From: Rutpela maculata
Lineage: Eukaryota > Arthropoda > Insecta > Coleoptera > Cerambycidae
Direction: 5' to 3'
Length of the DNA: 64,000 nucleotides
Assembly (NCBI GenBank): GCA_936432065.2
Contig: OW386286.2
Location: forward strand, 22,627,179 to 22,691,178
The notes below the pieces were generated by a model. That model ran no database searches. It saw only the letters and a list, made by a program, of their open reading frames with translations, and was not told the DNA's origin. Shown piece by piece: positions 52,383-63,688 of the stretch. Numbering within the stretch: position 1 is the first letter of the stretch; every line of letters begins with the position of its first letter. A program made the translations under genes and the position numbers.

Positions 52383-52754
52383 TATTTTTATTTATATAAA
52401 ATCATTTGCAACAAATTACGCTACATTAAAATTTGCACTAATTACACACGTAAACGTTCAGCTTCGAAGCAATTAAACGACTGTGCTATTCATAAAGATT
52501 AAGTACACGATTGCATTACTGATTACGGTGTGGGGTTAAATTAGCTTGATGTGTATCCTGAAATTTTTAGACCAGTGTAAATCAAGATTGTTACATTTTT
52601 CTATGTTGAATTTTCTTCATTTAGTCAGTAAATAATACAAACTAGATGCATGGGTGTTCCAATCCCCAATAAAATAATCCACAGTTTGTACCATTCTATA
52701 TTCTTAAAAGGCGGTAGTCTACGAAACGAAGGTACAAGTTGCCGTAAATTCAGT

Positions 52755-53872
52755 ATTTTAACATTGAAGTAAAAAATTTTTGTTGAGGCTTTTGGTTCTT
52801 GTACACACACTAAATCACAATTTTATTATTTTCACCTCCTTCAATAATGGGTGGGGGTGGTAATGGGGTCTATTCCAAAAATTTCTTGAGATATTAGGTT
52901 CTCTTATATACAACGTGATCTACCATGACATGCGGAGAATTTAACAGTAAGTTGTCCCCACCGAAAGGAGTTAAAAAAATGAAAAATTAAAAAAAATGAC
53001 CAAGAAATGACCTTATTTTTTTTTGTAGAAATGCACCGCCAATGACTTTAACTAATCTGACGTAACGCGGTACAACCATATCACTATCAGATTTGGTATT
53101 GACACTATTGACAGCAAAGCTGGATAGGATAGACGTGACTTTTTGGTTTTAATCAAATCATACTACAAAAATAAAATCGAAATAAATCGAAAACACATTG
53201 ACCCTATGCGGGTGAACTTTGAAACGACAAGCAGATATAAGAGATATTTAGTTAAACCGGTCAACAACACGCCAGTGTCCTGATTGTTCGACCGAAAGCA
53301 GAAAACGCTACACTTTGATCGCACTGGCCGGCTTCACTTTTTATGCCAATTAAGGAAATGTAAACAACTCGAATACGTTGTTTCACAAGTAAGTTCGTCG
53401 ACCTATTCCTGACTTAGTCAATAACAGTAGTAGTGTGTCTTCGCAAATTTACTAATAATTTAATATACTAAATTACCTCAGAACACTCTAAAATTTTGCA
53501 GGGGCTTTCTCACATTGAAGACTAGTACACGATTTTATTTTCTGCATATCATGGTAGGTCACGCTGTATATAGTACCAATTTTATGGACTCTTATTTGTT
53601 TGATTTGCCTTTTACCCCCCATTTAACCTCCTTCAACGGAATAATATTAAAATATAATTTAGTTCCAGATCTCGTTAAAGTACATAAGTGTACCAAATTT
53701 CAAGTCAATATCTTAAACGGTTCCAGAGTAATCGTGCGCACAAAAAAAGTTAGAGACAGAATTTTTTTTGCTCAAATTTAAAATCTCGACGTTTCATAGC
53801 ATTCTAAGCCTATTTGAACAATACAAATTTTCACATTTTTTTTGCGTTACTATACTTCTACTGAATGTGGAA
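52755..53872 (-). mobile_element. ACTTCCAC-family copy 4, split by an insertion
   Basis: Left part 52755-52910 (TTTTGGTTCTTGTACACACA, GGGTGGGGGTGGTAATGGGG, GGTTCTCTTATATA) and right part 53567-53872 (TATAGTACCAATTTTATGG, GATCTCGTTAAAGTACATAA, TTAAACGGTTCCAGAGTAAT, ending in a degenerate ACTTCTAC...GTGGAAAC hairpin) join into a normal family copy. The interruption is the element at 52911-53566. Confidence 0.75.
52911..53566. mobile_element. TIR element inserted in repeat copy 4, TATA duplication
   Basis: CAACGTGATCTACCATGACA at the left end and ATCATGGTAGGTCACGCTG at the right end are imperfect complements over ~25 bases. TATA precedes (52907-52910) and follows (53567-53570). 656 bases with no substantial ORF. 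The host repeat on either side is continuous once it is removed. Confidence 0.7.
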
Positions 53873-54602
53873 ACAATATACACACATTTTTGAACAATTT
53901 AGTACCACAAGTTATTTCAATCTTACGCATTATTTACAAGTTTGAACGATTTGTGATATTTTTCCACGAGTAAAAATAGCAAAGGCCAATATTCCACACT
54001 TCAGTCATTAAAAAATAAAACATGTTGAATTCTAAACTTTGAATAACTCTATATCTCATTATAACATCCAGCACAGCGTAAATATCTGTAATAAGACCCC
54101 CAACTCAGCTGACGAACTACATTTTCATTCAACAAACACACTCCACTCCATAGGGTCTTTATTTATCAACTTACATTTTAATAAGTTAACGCGTCTTTTC
54201 GATCCTATTCAATCATTGCTATGAAAGTTGCTTTGGATTGAAAACGAGCAAACGCCCTCCTGCTAGAGGCAAATCTCTGTAGGTTCCCTGCAATGCAATT
54301 TGACGCAATGAATTAGGAATTGTTATTTATTTTGAGTCCCTGTGACTTGTATGACATAAACCATCTGAATCCATCAAATATGTATAAAAATAGATTTCCG
54401 AGGAATCTGAATATACAAAAAAAAAAACAATAGAATCACAAATACTCAGATAATTTTGTTCTATTTATGCATGTCTCCAAGTTTTAGGGAAATTCCGAAA
54501 AGTTGGAATTAAAAAATGGTGGCTCCAGGAATGCCTAAAAATATTTTAACTGGGTACGAATTTGAAAGATTTTACTGTTGTTAAACAGAATTCTATTGTT
54601 AG
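53873..54602. other. No recognisable feature
   Basis: AT-rich; no coding or repeat recognised. Confidence 0.35.
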
Positions 54603-55830
54603 TACTTCCACATCCAGTGGAAGTATAGTAACGACAAAAAAATTTTTGAAAATTTTTATTGTAGAATGGCATGAAACGTCGAGATTTTAAATTTGAGCGA
54701 AAAAAAATTTCTGTCTGTCTGTCGGTCTGTCTGTCTGTCGGTCTGTCTGTCTGTCTGTCGGTCTGTAACTTTTTGTGCACACGTTTACTCTGGAACCGTT
54801 TAAGATATTGACTTGAAATTTGGTACACATATGTACTTTAACGGGATATGGAACTAGATTATATTTTCATCTTATTCAGTCGAAAGGTTGGGGGGTAAAA
54901 TGGGGTAAATGGGGGGTAAACAGGTAAATCAAGCAGGTAAGAGTTCATAAAATTGGTATTTAGTGTATGCAAAGAAGCTAAGGTTTCATTAGCCACCCCC
55001 ATTACCACCCCTACCCAATTATTAAAGGGGATGATGAAAATAAATTGTGATTTAGTGTGTGAACCAAAATCCTCAAAATATTTTTTTATTTCATCCACCC
55101 CCACTACCAACCCTCTACCACCACCCCATTACCGATGTGGCATATCGTTTTATAGGTTTTTGGGATAGACGATTCCAAATATTATGTTGTTAAAGTTACC
55201 TCGAGTAGTATTAATGCGCAGTGGCTTTCCTCGACTACTATGGGTGCGCAGTAGGTTTCCCCGAGTATTTTGGATGCGCAGCGACTTTTCTCGAGTATTA
55301 TAGATCGCAGTAGGTTACTTCAAGTAGTATGGATGTGCAGTGGGTTACTTTAAGTAGTATGGATGCGCAGTGGCTTTTCTCGAGTGCTATAGATGTGCAG
55401 TAGATTACCTCAAGTGATATGGATGCGCAGTGGGTTTCCTCGAGTAAAATGGGTGCGCAGTGGGTTATTTCGAGGAGTATGAATGCGCAGTGGCTTTCCT
55501 CGAGTAAATTGGATGCCTGAGTAGTATGGATACGTAGTAGGTTTCCTCGAAGAAAATGCTTGAAGTAGAGGCTTTACTTCTATCGTGTAGTTTAAGGCAT
55601 ACAACGATTTTTTATATCTTTGTCACGCCATTTTCTGCGTATTCACCACCACCCCACCCCCGTTACCGATGTGGCATATAATTTTATGGGTTTTTGAGGT
55701 ACATGATTCCAAACATTACACTATTAAAGTTCCATAAGCAATTATTTCCACATAGTGGAGTGCAAATATAGTATTTTGTTGTAAGAGACTTGGATGTGGA
55801 AGTACTGATTCCTTGGGCAGCGGTTTTTTA
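54603..55830 (+). mobile_element. ACTTCCAC-family copy 5 with internal minisatellite
   Basis: Starts with TAGTACTTCCACATCCAGTGGAAGT and runs through the GTCTGTCTGTCGGTCTGTCT block (54713-54765, expanded here), TTACTCTGGAACCG, CCACCCCCACTACC and TTATAGGTTTTTGGGATAGA to ~55195. A minisatellite follows (55198-55560), then a second stretch of family sequence (CCCGTTACCGATGTGGCATA) ending ACTTGGATGTGGAAGTACTG and GATTCCTTGGGCAGCGGTTT. The CCGATGTGGCATAT.TTTTAT segment occurs on both sides of the minisatellite. Confidence 0.75.
55198..55560. repeat. 30-bp minisatellite, ~11-12 copies
   Basis: Consensus CTCGAGTAGTATGGATGCGC followed by AGTGGGTTTC. The GCGCA/GTGCA word recurs at 55216, 55246, 55276, ~55305, 55335, 55365, 55395, 55425, 55455 and 55485, that is every 30 bases (once 29), before decaying after 55510. 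Because 30 is divisible by three, a minus-strand open frame (55410-55604) survives as a decapeptide repeat (NPLRIH...TRG); it is not a gene. Confidence 0.9.
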
Positions 55831-56261
55831 ATAAAAAGTGGAAATTTAAAATTGATGACACTAAAATTCAACTTGCCCTCTAAATGCGATTAAATTTGGT
55901 AATTGGCGATTTTTGGATATGAATGCACAATTATTTTGTAATGTTTTCAAAATATACAGTGGTGGTCAAAGTAATTATAAATCTATAAAATGCAATGTTA
56001 TCTACTGTTGGCCACCGACTCAAGCTTACTTGCTTGGCTTGAGACTCCGAAGTCCCGGGTTCGAATCCTGGATTAGGGTGTGGATCTTTAGTGACGTGTT
56101 AATGATGTGTTAATGAGACAAAAGCAGTGGGCTAGCCCGCTGTTGGGTGAGACAACATGGCTAGTCGCTGTTAATGTCGAAGGAAATGATTGTTGCGTTG
56201 TTGTCTATGTGTATATCTCCTAGTTGAGTGGTGGAATAGCTATGGCTAAGCATCGACAGAT

Positions 56262-57786
56262 AGTCCCTTGAGGTAAACCAGAAAAAGGCAAAAAGCCCAA
56301 AAGTTCTGCGACTGGACCGCAAGATATCTCCCCTCCCATTTTCGAGAACGGGGAACACGATGCGATGGTGACAATGTTTTCCGACCTACCCTCCAACCAC
56401 TACCCCTAACCGAAAACACCGATTCCGATTTTTCGGTGCTAGGCTAGCAAGGGATTATCGAGTCCGATTTTTTTTTGGCCAATTCGAATAAAATAGGTAA
56501 ATAATCCCCTCCGGGAATTGAAACTAAACCCACTTCCGATAACAAAATACCACGACAAGTAAAAAAATCTGTTGATGCCTTTGGTTTTTATACACACACT
56601 AAAACACGATTTTATTTTTTTCACCTCTTTTAACGATGGTGTGGGAGTGGTAAGGGGTTGGCTAATACCATTTTCGGAGGCGTTATCTTCTCTTATGTAT
56701 ACTAAATACCAGTAGCAATTTTATGGACTCTTACTAGCTCTTCAACGGAAGAAGATCAAAATATAATTAATCCAGTTCCAGATCTCGTTAAAATACTCAC
56801 GTGTACCAAATTTCAACTCAATATCTTAAACGGTTCCAGAGTTATCGTGCGCACAAAAAAAGTTACAGACAGAGCGACAGACAGATTTTTTTTCAAACTT
56901 AAAATCTCGACGCTTCATGACATTCTAAGCCTATTTGAACAACAAAAGTTTTTCAAATTTTTTGTGCGTCACTATACCGCTGGGTGTGGGGGTAATTAAG
57001 TAGGCGTTGTTTTTATTTTTGTCTTGGTTACGTATTTATTTTCCTTAATTTGACAAATGTCACTGTTCCTCACATGTAAAAAACGAGATGACGTTCATTT
57101 CTAGTCGGACGAACAATGTAATAATTATTGTAAGCGTCGAAAGATCTATTAGAATAGAATAAGAATTGTATATACTGAACCAAATGTAAGGAATAATCAT
57201 TGAATTAATAAAAACGAGAATTCTTTTACATACATAATCAATGAAAAAACAAAAATATTTAATATATACCAATGACTCGTCTCAGTTAAGTCCCTACAAA
57301 CCACTGAAGAAAAAGTTCACTTCTGGTAAGGGCTGCTTGAGCTCCCTGGTTGGTTGAGTCTGGTGTGGTCCAGGTTTACTTATTTTATTCGAGTTGATGA
57401 GAAATAATCCTATCCGACAAGCCCTTGCAAGTCTTGCACCGGGAAATCGGAAAAGGGGGTGGTTTTCAGGGTTGGGGGTAGTGGAGGAAAATAGAGGTAT
57501 ACTGCTTTCCAGCTGATATTCGTTGTTTTCGTGGCACTTCGTTATTGGGGGTGGGGGTAGTTTCAACCCTCGGGGGTGGGTTAGGTCACCTGTGGTCAAT
57601 ATTTACTTATTTTATTCAAACTGACCAAAAAAACCCGATCCGAGAGACCTTAAAATCCTAGCACCGAAAAGCCGAGTTTAGGGGTAGTGGTTAGAGGGTA
57701 GATCGGAAAATTTTGTCACCGCTCTCGAAAATGTCTTGCGGTCCAGGCGCAGAGCTTTTGGGGCAAAAGCTTTACCTCAAGGGACT
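56262..57786. mobile_element. AGTCCCTTGAGG foldback inside the SINE
   Basis: AGTCCCTTGAGGTAAA (56262) pairs with TTTACCTCAAGGGACT (ending 57786). Then CTGGACCGCAAGA, TTTTCGAGA.CGG, CCGAC/TCTACCCTC.AACCACTA, TTTTTCGGTGCTAGG and AATTCGAATAAAATAGGTAA pair with their mirrors at 57596-57760. The right arm's inner part is duplicated in tandem (57370-57490 and 57598-57715 share TTTACTTATTTTATTC, CACCG.AAA and GGGGGTAGTGG words). TA lies at each edge. It also contains repeat copy 6. Confidence 0.8.
56558..56994 (-). mobile_element. ACTTCCAC-family copy 6, nested in the foldback
   Basis: GATGCCTTTGGTTTTTATAC, GATGGTGTGGGAGTGGTAAG, CAGATCTCGTTAAAATACTC, TTAAACGGTTCCAGAGTTAT, ACAGACAGAGCGACAGACAG, CTCGACGCTTCATGACATTC and a degraded terminal hairpin at ~56975-56994. 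Three levels of nesting: repeat in foldback in SINE. Confidence 0.75.
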
Positions 57787-59327
57787 AAGAGCGGTAATAT
57801 AAATAAGACGATTAAAAAAAATGAAAGCTAAAAAATTGCAAATGGAAGATTGACGATATTTTAATTTCGAGTCATTCGGATCTCTCTACAAGAATCAACA
57901 ATTAGACTTAATAATCCAAGACAGCTGCAAAAGTGCTTAATGTTGTCTAAATTTAAAAAAGGATTGCTATCTGGTTGGTAACGATCAGATTGATTTTGGA
58001 AAATATGTATGTAGCACTCAAATGCCAAGAAGCGTTTTTTATCCGCTAGCTTCTTGCATTGTGAAAAATAAAATTACATTCATGTTTTTATTATCTGACA
58101 TTTTGAATTTGAAAAAGTAATTTTAGATCAGTCACCTCAAACATTCCTGAATGCTGAATGTTGTCCAATTTAGAGCAAGTTTTAATTTTTTTGTTTGCTA
58201 TCTTGAATTTTAGAAACTTAAGCAAAATGAAAATTTTGGTGTCATCTGAGTTTTAAAAAATAACTTTAAGTTCATTCAGATTCATCTTTCGCGCCTTAAA
58301 ACTTAAAATATCATCCTATTGTAAATTTAGTAATTTAGTTTAGATCATTTAATGTTTACAAGTTGCAGCAAAAAAATTATTATTGCAAGATAATTTCCTA
58401 CAAATGTTTGTTTGACTCTCCTATTACGCCTGTTTAATTTTTGAAAATTAAAGAAATTTAAAATAACAGTTTTTGGAGTCTAACGTTTCCATATTTCACA
58501 TTTTTTCTAGAATAGGTTAGTAAAATTACCCTTTCCATCTTTCTCTCTTCTAATATCTATCCAAGAGTGTAGCATACCATTTGAGATAATATGCACTTTT
58601 AATTAAAACACACTAAATCCTTTCAATTTCTTAAGCTTACTGTACAATATTTTACCATCTTTATAGATTAATCACCCGGACTATGATTGTATTCATCTAA
58701 TGCTTTATTACAGGTTAATTCTAAGCATTGTGTCATTATAATTATCTGTTAAATATGTATTTATTTTATGTTATAGCCTCTTGCTACCATACCACACTCG
58801 AAACTCTCGACGTTAATTATATCTAAACGCATTTGTATTAATGAATAAATTCAAGTAGTGATTAATAAGGTTTCCATCATATTATACTCGTTGTAGAATG
58901 TTAGGTTGCAAATGTCAATTTGTGAACTTTTCGACTACCGCGCAGATCTCTTAGAGGGGATAATAGTTTTCATTTTAGAGTCCATTCACTTAATCAATCA
59001 TTGATTGTTCTGCAACGGTAAATAACAGTTAACTTCGTTTGATACTCAAATTGGCAGATGCCAAGTGTTAATTTTAAAATTATCATTATTCATCTAGTGT
59101 AATCCATACATTTTAAAGGTAATTTATTTTCTTAAATAATTTTAATTCACAATATATTGCAGCCTTCAGCTATATTTTTCAATTTGTTGAATTTATTTAA
59201 TTTTTTTTTGATCATAACTTTATATTTTACTACCACGTGCTAACGAATTGTTTCTCTCTTTTTTTAACTTTGCCAGAAGTTCTACCGTTCTCAAAAAGTA
59301 TCTCAATAAGTTCCTAAAAGTCTTAAG

Positions 59328-59664
59328 AAGTATTCTTACATAAAGTCTCAAATAAAGCATTCAAATAGTTTCTCAAAAGAAGTATTCTTACATAAAATCT
59401 TAAAAAGAAATTCTTAAGAAGTATCCTATTTAAAGTAATAAAGTTTCCTATAAAGTTACTTAGAGTTACTTGAAGTTTGTGATCAATCACGTATTATACA
59501 GTCAGAGATTGGTAATCTTGTAATCAACCACAACTATTAATTATTGCTCAAGCAGTAGGAGACTTGTCATCTCTAAATCAACCATTATAATACTACATAA
59601 TTACATCATTACGTAATAACTATTCAAGTTTAACTGTGGAGACTGGTCATCTCATAATCAACCA
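59328..59664 (+). repeat. Two clusters of short direct repeats
   Basis: AAGTATTCTTACATAAA recurs at 59328 and 59380, with related AGTATCCT and TTAAGAAG words between. GAGATTGGTAATCTTGTAAT (59505), GAGACTTGTCATCTCTAAAT (59560) and GAGACTGGTCATCTCATAAT (~59640) are each followed by CAACCA and themselves form small hairpins (GAGA...TCTC). Could be regulatory or an LTR-like region; unassigned. Confidence 0.4.
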
Positions 59665-60141
59665 TCATTATATCAGTAGCTGATAATAGAAGAATTTTGT
59701 CATATTTCAACTTACCTTCGTGAAAAATATATAATAGAACTTCAGGCAAATATTTAGGCGTAGCAATATCGGGACATCTTACCATCGGGTTGCAGCAAAG
59801 AGTGCGGAGCGTGGTATCCTAGCAGAGACTACGAGACCTCACCTAGGGTTCGACTCTACAACACCCATCATCAGGTGGTGAGAAAGTGTATATTTTTCTA
59901 GCAATTTTTATAGTGCTCCAAATATTTCACCATAATATGGTTATAAACTTTTGTGCAGTATCATTAAGATAATTTCGTCATACTTTCATGTCATTTAGTG
60001 ATAATTGCATTGAACTTTTATGTTAAATTTTCATCACTTAAAAGATTTAATAAAAAGTAGATTTTTATCTAAACTTCAATTTTTTTATTATATTTGTTTG
60101 TGCTGCCCAAATATTCCAGGCTGTTCCACAACAGCTGGTTT

Positions 60142-60235
60142 CACTATAATAGAGAAAGTTAGGTAATATCACTCACGCTGTGGATGGCGCCAAAATTAAC
60201 ATCCATTTTTATTAACTTTCTTTATATAGTGAGAT
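60142..60235. repeat. Short hairpin
   Basis: TCACTATAATAGAGAAAGTTAG pairs imperfectly with AACTTTCTTTATATAGTGA around ~55 bases. A smaller one (GCGAAGTGCAATG...CATTGCGATTTTACTACGCTTCG) lies at ~60807-60849. Confidence 0.5.
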
Positions 60236-61082
60236 AATCTGTTTTGGTCAAGTTCTGCGAAATTGTTGAGTCTTCCTCTGGTTCAGTTAAAATAGGACCC
60301 ACGGTTCCCGCCCCGCACAAGATCGGCTAGCCGCGAGCCGCCGCACTTACTTTGGCATGAATTACTTTTATTTATATCAAACTAAGATATAAATATTAAT
60401 CATTTTCGTTAAACTAAGTGTGAGTGTATCAAGAATCGATGACTGTATTTTTGTATTGTCCATTAATTTAATTTTATTTGCCACCAAAATTACTACCTGC
60501 CTCAGGAATATTGATACATTTTTTAAAACTTCCAGTATAGTAATTTTCGAAAAATTACTATTTTTCTAAAAAGTATTAATGCCTGCAATAGAAGGATTCA
60601 TAACAACCATTTGTGAGAACTCGATTATTGTAGCTGAGAGAGTTTTCTTCCTCGCAAGAACACTATATCTGTTTTAAGAAAGTGCCTCTTGTAGTTTAAT
60701 GCTAAAATGCAAATATATTTTAGCATTGTGATTTATGAATTTAAACTCAAATCATTAGTTTGGGTGCCATTTATACTTTTCCATTAATAAAAAAGCTCTT
60801 AAGATAGCGAAGTGCAATGTTTTATGCATTGCGATTTTACTACGCTTCGTTTGTAATGGGCCAACGTCATCTTACTTATGGTGGTAGCACCAAGTGTAGA
60901 GTGTTTACTTCAATAACCCTCTTTCTGATATATTCCACATGAAAGTTTATTTCTTAACCATTTTTTTGTCTATTAGCCCAGTCGTTGAAGGTATTTGCCT
61001 CCAAAGACTTGCAAAATGAATAATTTTTTTCTAATGAGTTCGTGGAAGTGTATAGAATAATATCCTGAAAAATTTACATTTC

Positions 61083-61247
61083 GGTCGGACGCAGAACAAA
61101 AAAAAAAGTGAAAAAAATAGTAATTTACGTTACAAGACCGGAAAGTGGTGTTTTGCAGGGCGAACCGCAGGTGAGTCCTGGAAGCTTGGGGAGACCTGCA
61201 GAACACTGTTTTTCGTTCGTGTAACGTACAATATTTTTTTGTCGGCC
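61083..61247. repeat. Foldback MITE
   Basis: CGGTCGGACG at the left against GTCGGCCGAC at the right, then TTACGTTACAAGACCGGAAA and GTGGTGTTTTGCAGG against CCTGCAGAACACTG and TCGTTCGTGTAACGTA. The centre is G+C-rich for this window. The minus open frame 60973-61257 overlaps it and is not a gene. Confidence 0.7.
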
Positions 61248-61289
61248 GACACTTCAAAATCTGAATCCATATTTTCCATAACTTGTGAA

Positions 61290-62705
61290 TTGACTTTTAG
61301 TAGAGTGCATTAATACGCTTATTGTGACTTCCGTGGGGGTTTCGTTGTTACAAGCTGAATTTGATATAAAATTGATGATGATATACTGATGTTTCAAAAT
61401 CTCAAAACCGTCAAAAAGTGTCCTACTCAAAAGGTCATTATAATCAAAAAGCGAATTATTTCTTAGTGAATTAGGTGTTTTGATATTTCTACTTTTGAGT
61501 ATAGCAAATTCTTTTAACCATGAATAGAACTAGTCAAAATAAGTAGATTTCCGAAAGACCCACCTCGAGAAATCATACCTGCTCCCCCTGCCCCCCCCCC
61601 CCCCTCAAAGGGGCTGCCTGTATCTGCCTATATATATGTTTTTTCTCAAAAACGGTAGGAGCTAGAGGAATGATCTTGGCGCCATTTGCTTTTTGCTATT
61701 TTCTTTTTTATAGGGCCCCACAGCAAAAAAAGGGTGAGGAGCCTCCCAACAACGACACATGTTTGGCTATACCTCTAAAACGGCCCAATAAATCAAAATT
61801 CTACAAGATATAAAAAATGAAGACCATTATTTTTTCTATCGATTGGTATATTATTTGTATATGTTATTTGTTTATATAAAGCCGTCAGTGGCGTACAAAG
61901 AGAAAGATGCACATGTGCATAATGAATTTATTTAAAATAATTTATTATTGTTGTTACAAACTGCGAAAGTATTTGATTGTACCTGTTCAAAATTATTACA
62001 TTATTGTCTTTAACAACAATAATAAATTATTTTAAATAAATTCATTATGCACATGTACATCTTTCTCTAATTACGCCACTGACGGCTTTATATAAACAAA
62101 TAACATATACAAATAATATACCAATCGATAGAAAAAATAATGGTCTTTATTTTTTATATCTTGTAGAATTTTGATTTATTGGGCCGTTTTAGAGGTATAG
62201 CCAAACATGTGTCATTGTTGGAAGGCTCCTCACCATTTTTTTTGCTGTGGCGCCTTAAAAAAAAGAAAACAGCAAAAAGCAAATGGAGAGTCTTGTGCAA
62301 AATTTTATACTATATTGAATGGCGCCAAGATCATTCCTCTAGCTAATACCGTTTTTGAGAAAAAAAAAAATATATATAGGCAGATACAGGCAGCCCCTTT
62401 GAGGGGGGCAGGGGGAGCAGGCATGATTTCTCGAGGTGGGTCTGTTCGAAAACCTACTTATTTTGACTAGCCCTATTCATGGTTAAAAGGATTTGCTATT
62501 ACTCAAAAGTAGAAATATCAAAACACCTAATTCAGTAAGAAATAACTCGTTTTTTGAGTAGGATATTTTTTGACGGCTTTGAGATTTTGAAACATCAGTA
62601 TATCATCATTAATTTTATATCAAATTCAGCTTGTAACAACGAAACCCCCAAAGAACTTATTTTCATGCGTATATCTGGGCACCGAGCACTCTACTATTTT
62701 GACAA
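61290..62705. repeat. 1.4-kb near-perfect palindrome
   Basis: Arms of about 670 bases with a 54-base centre (61957-62010). Anchors: TTTCGTTGTTACAAGCTGAA, GATGATATACTGATGTTTCA, TAGGTGTTTTGATATTTCTA, CACCTCGAGAAATCAT, GGAATGATCTTGGCGCCATT, GGCTATACCTCTAAAACGGC, AAAGCCGTCAGTGGCG, TAATGAATTTATTTAAAATA and their mirrors. A C14 run (61591-61604) sits opposite G6 (62403-62408). The right arm has a 40-base divergence at ~62290. No ORF above 90 codons has any motif. A one-arm end copy is at 21140. Confidence 0.9.
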
Positions 62706-63688
62706 CTCGTAAAAGTCAAGTTTATTTATCTATTTGACACTTATCTCAACAATTAACACAAATGTTTCCATAGAAACGAGAATAGCAGGGATCGGAAAAG
62801 ACTTTGCCGATCTCTACTGTCACTTTCCAGCCTAGCCCGGGAAAACGTTATTTTCTGGCGCATAATGTCTCCAGAAAGGATGTACTTTCTGGTCGGACGA
62901 ATTCTTTTTATCCATTTTTTCAAAATTTTGAAATTAAGTTAAGGCAGGAAAAAATAAAAAATACAGATGGAGTTTATGAACAAAAAATGTCCTAACAAAA
63001 TTTATCGCTAAAGCCACGGTATTCCCGGAAAAATAGTCAAGTAAAGTTATTTACGTTATTTTCGATGCTTTTTTGTTTTAAACAATACAAGCAAAAATGG
63101 ATGCGAAAAATATACTTAGATACATAATATCACGCCTGAACTCAATCGTCGCAATAAAAAATATAGAAAAAAATAAAAGCACTTCAAAAAAATTCTTTCT
63201 TCATTGAGAACTGTTAAAAAGTATCTACACATTTCATGATTATTATGGTTTATTAAGTTGTAGTAACGTGGATTAAAAAAAGGTACATCTCAAATCATTT
63301 TAATTTCTTTGCTTGATGATTTTTTTATAAATATATATTGGAGGCTGTAACTTGCCGAAAACTTGACGCATGGGAAAAAATAAAATATCACTATTTCGGA
63401 AAAAAAATGTATACTTTTCGGATGTTCAAACACAAATTATTTTACTTGTATGCATTTTTTCGATCTTATCCTTATAACTCTATAGTTTTGAATATAAATT
63501 CTGAATCTTTTCAAATACATCAATAAATGTATAAGGAATCGATTGGGTATAGTTGAAATGTGGAGAGGTGTACCTGTAATAAATACAATACAGTAAAGAC
63601 AGGTAAAAATTCATGCGAGTAACGGCGCGGCAGATCTGCTTCGATCCAGCGGCTATGTGTGGTGTCTGTGTATGCGTTCATAATTATA
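62706..63688. other. No recognisable gene
   Basis: AT-rich, apart from 62760-62905, which has TGGTCGGACGAATTC, similar to the CGGTCGGACGCAGAAC of the 61083 MITE. Short frames lack motifs. Confidence 0.35.

Larger units (their letters stand above)
56030..57831 (+). mobile_element. tRNA-derived SINE, copy 2, split by a foldback
   Basis: B box GGGTTCGAATCCTGG at 56057-56071, then AAAGCAGTGGGCTAGCCCGC, GTGAGACAACATGGCTAGTC, GTTGAGTGGTGGAATAG and TATGGCTAAGCATCGACAGA, collinear with 37583-37820. The element is interrupted at 56262 and resumes at 57788 (AGAGCGGTAATATAAATAAG, ACGATTAAAAAAAA), the same tail as the SINE at 37829-37855. About 285 bases when joined in outline. Confidence 0.75.
57832..61080. 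other. Long non-coding stretch
   Basis: No gene recognised over 3.2 kb. 57840-58520 has the texture of degraded interspersed repeat (GATCATTTAATG, TGAATTTTAGAAAC words) without clear copies in the window. 59300-59665 has short internal repeats and 60142-60235 a hairpin, listed separately. GGTTCGACTC at ~59849 lacks a tRNA fold. Confidence 0.35.

Noticed and set aside
55198..55560. CRISPR-like array
   Set aside because: Units of 30 bases abut without unique spacers and the sequence is eukaryotic; it is a minisatellite.
59805..59830. GTGGTATCCTAGCAGAG as a copia-type primer-binding site
   Set aside because: Resembles TGGTATCAGAGC only partly, and no LTR or copia coding is nearby.
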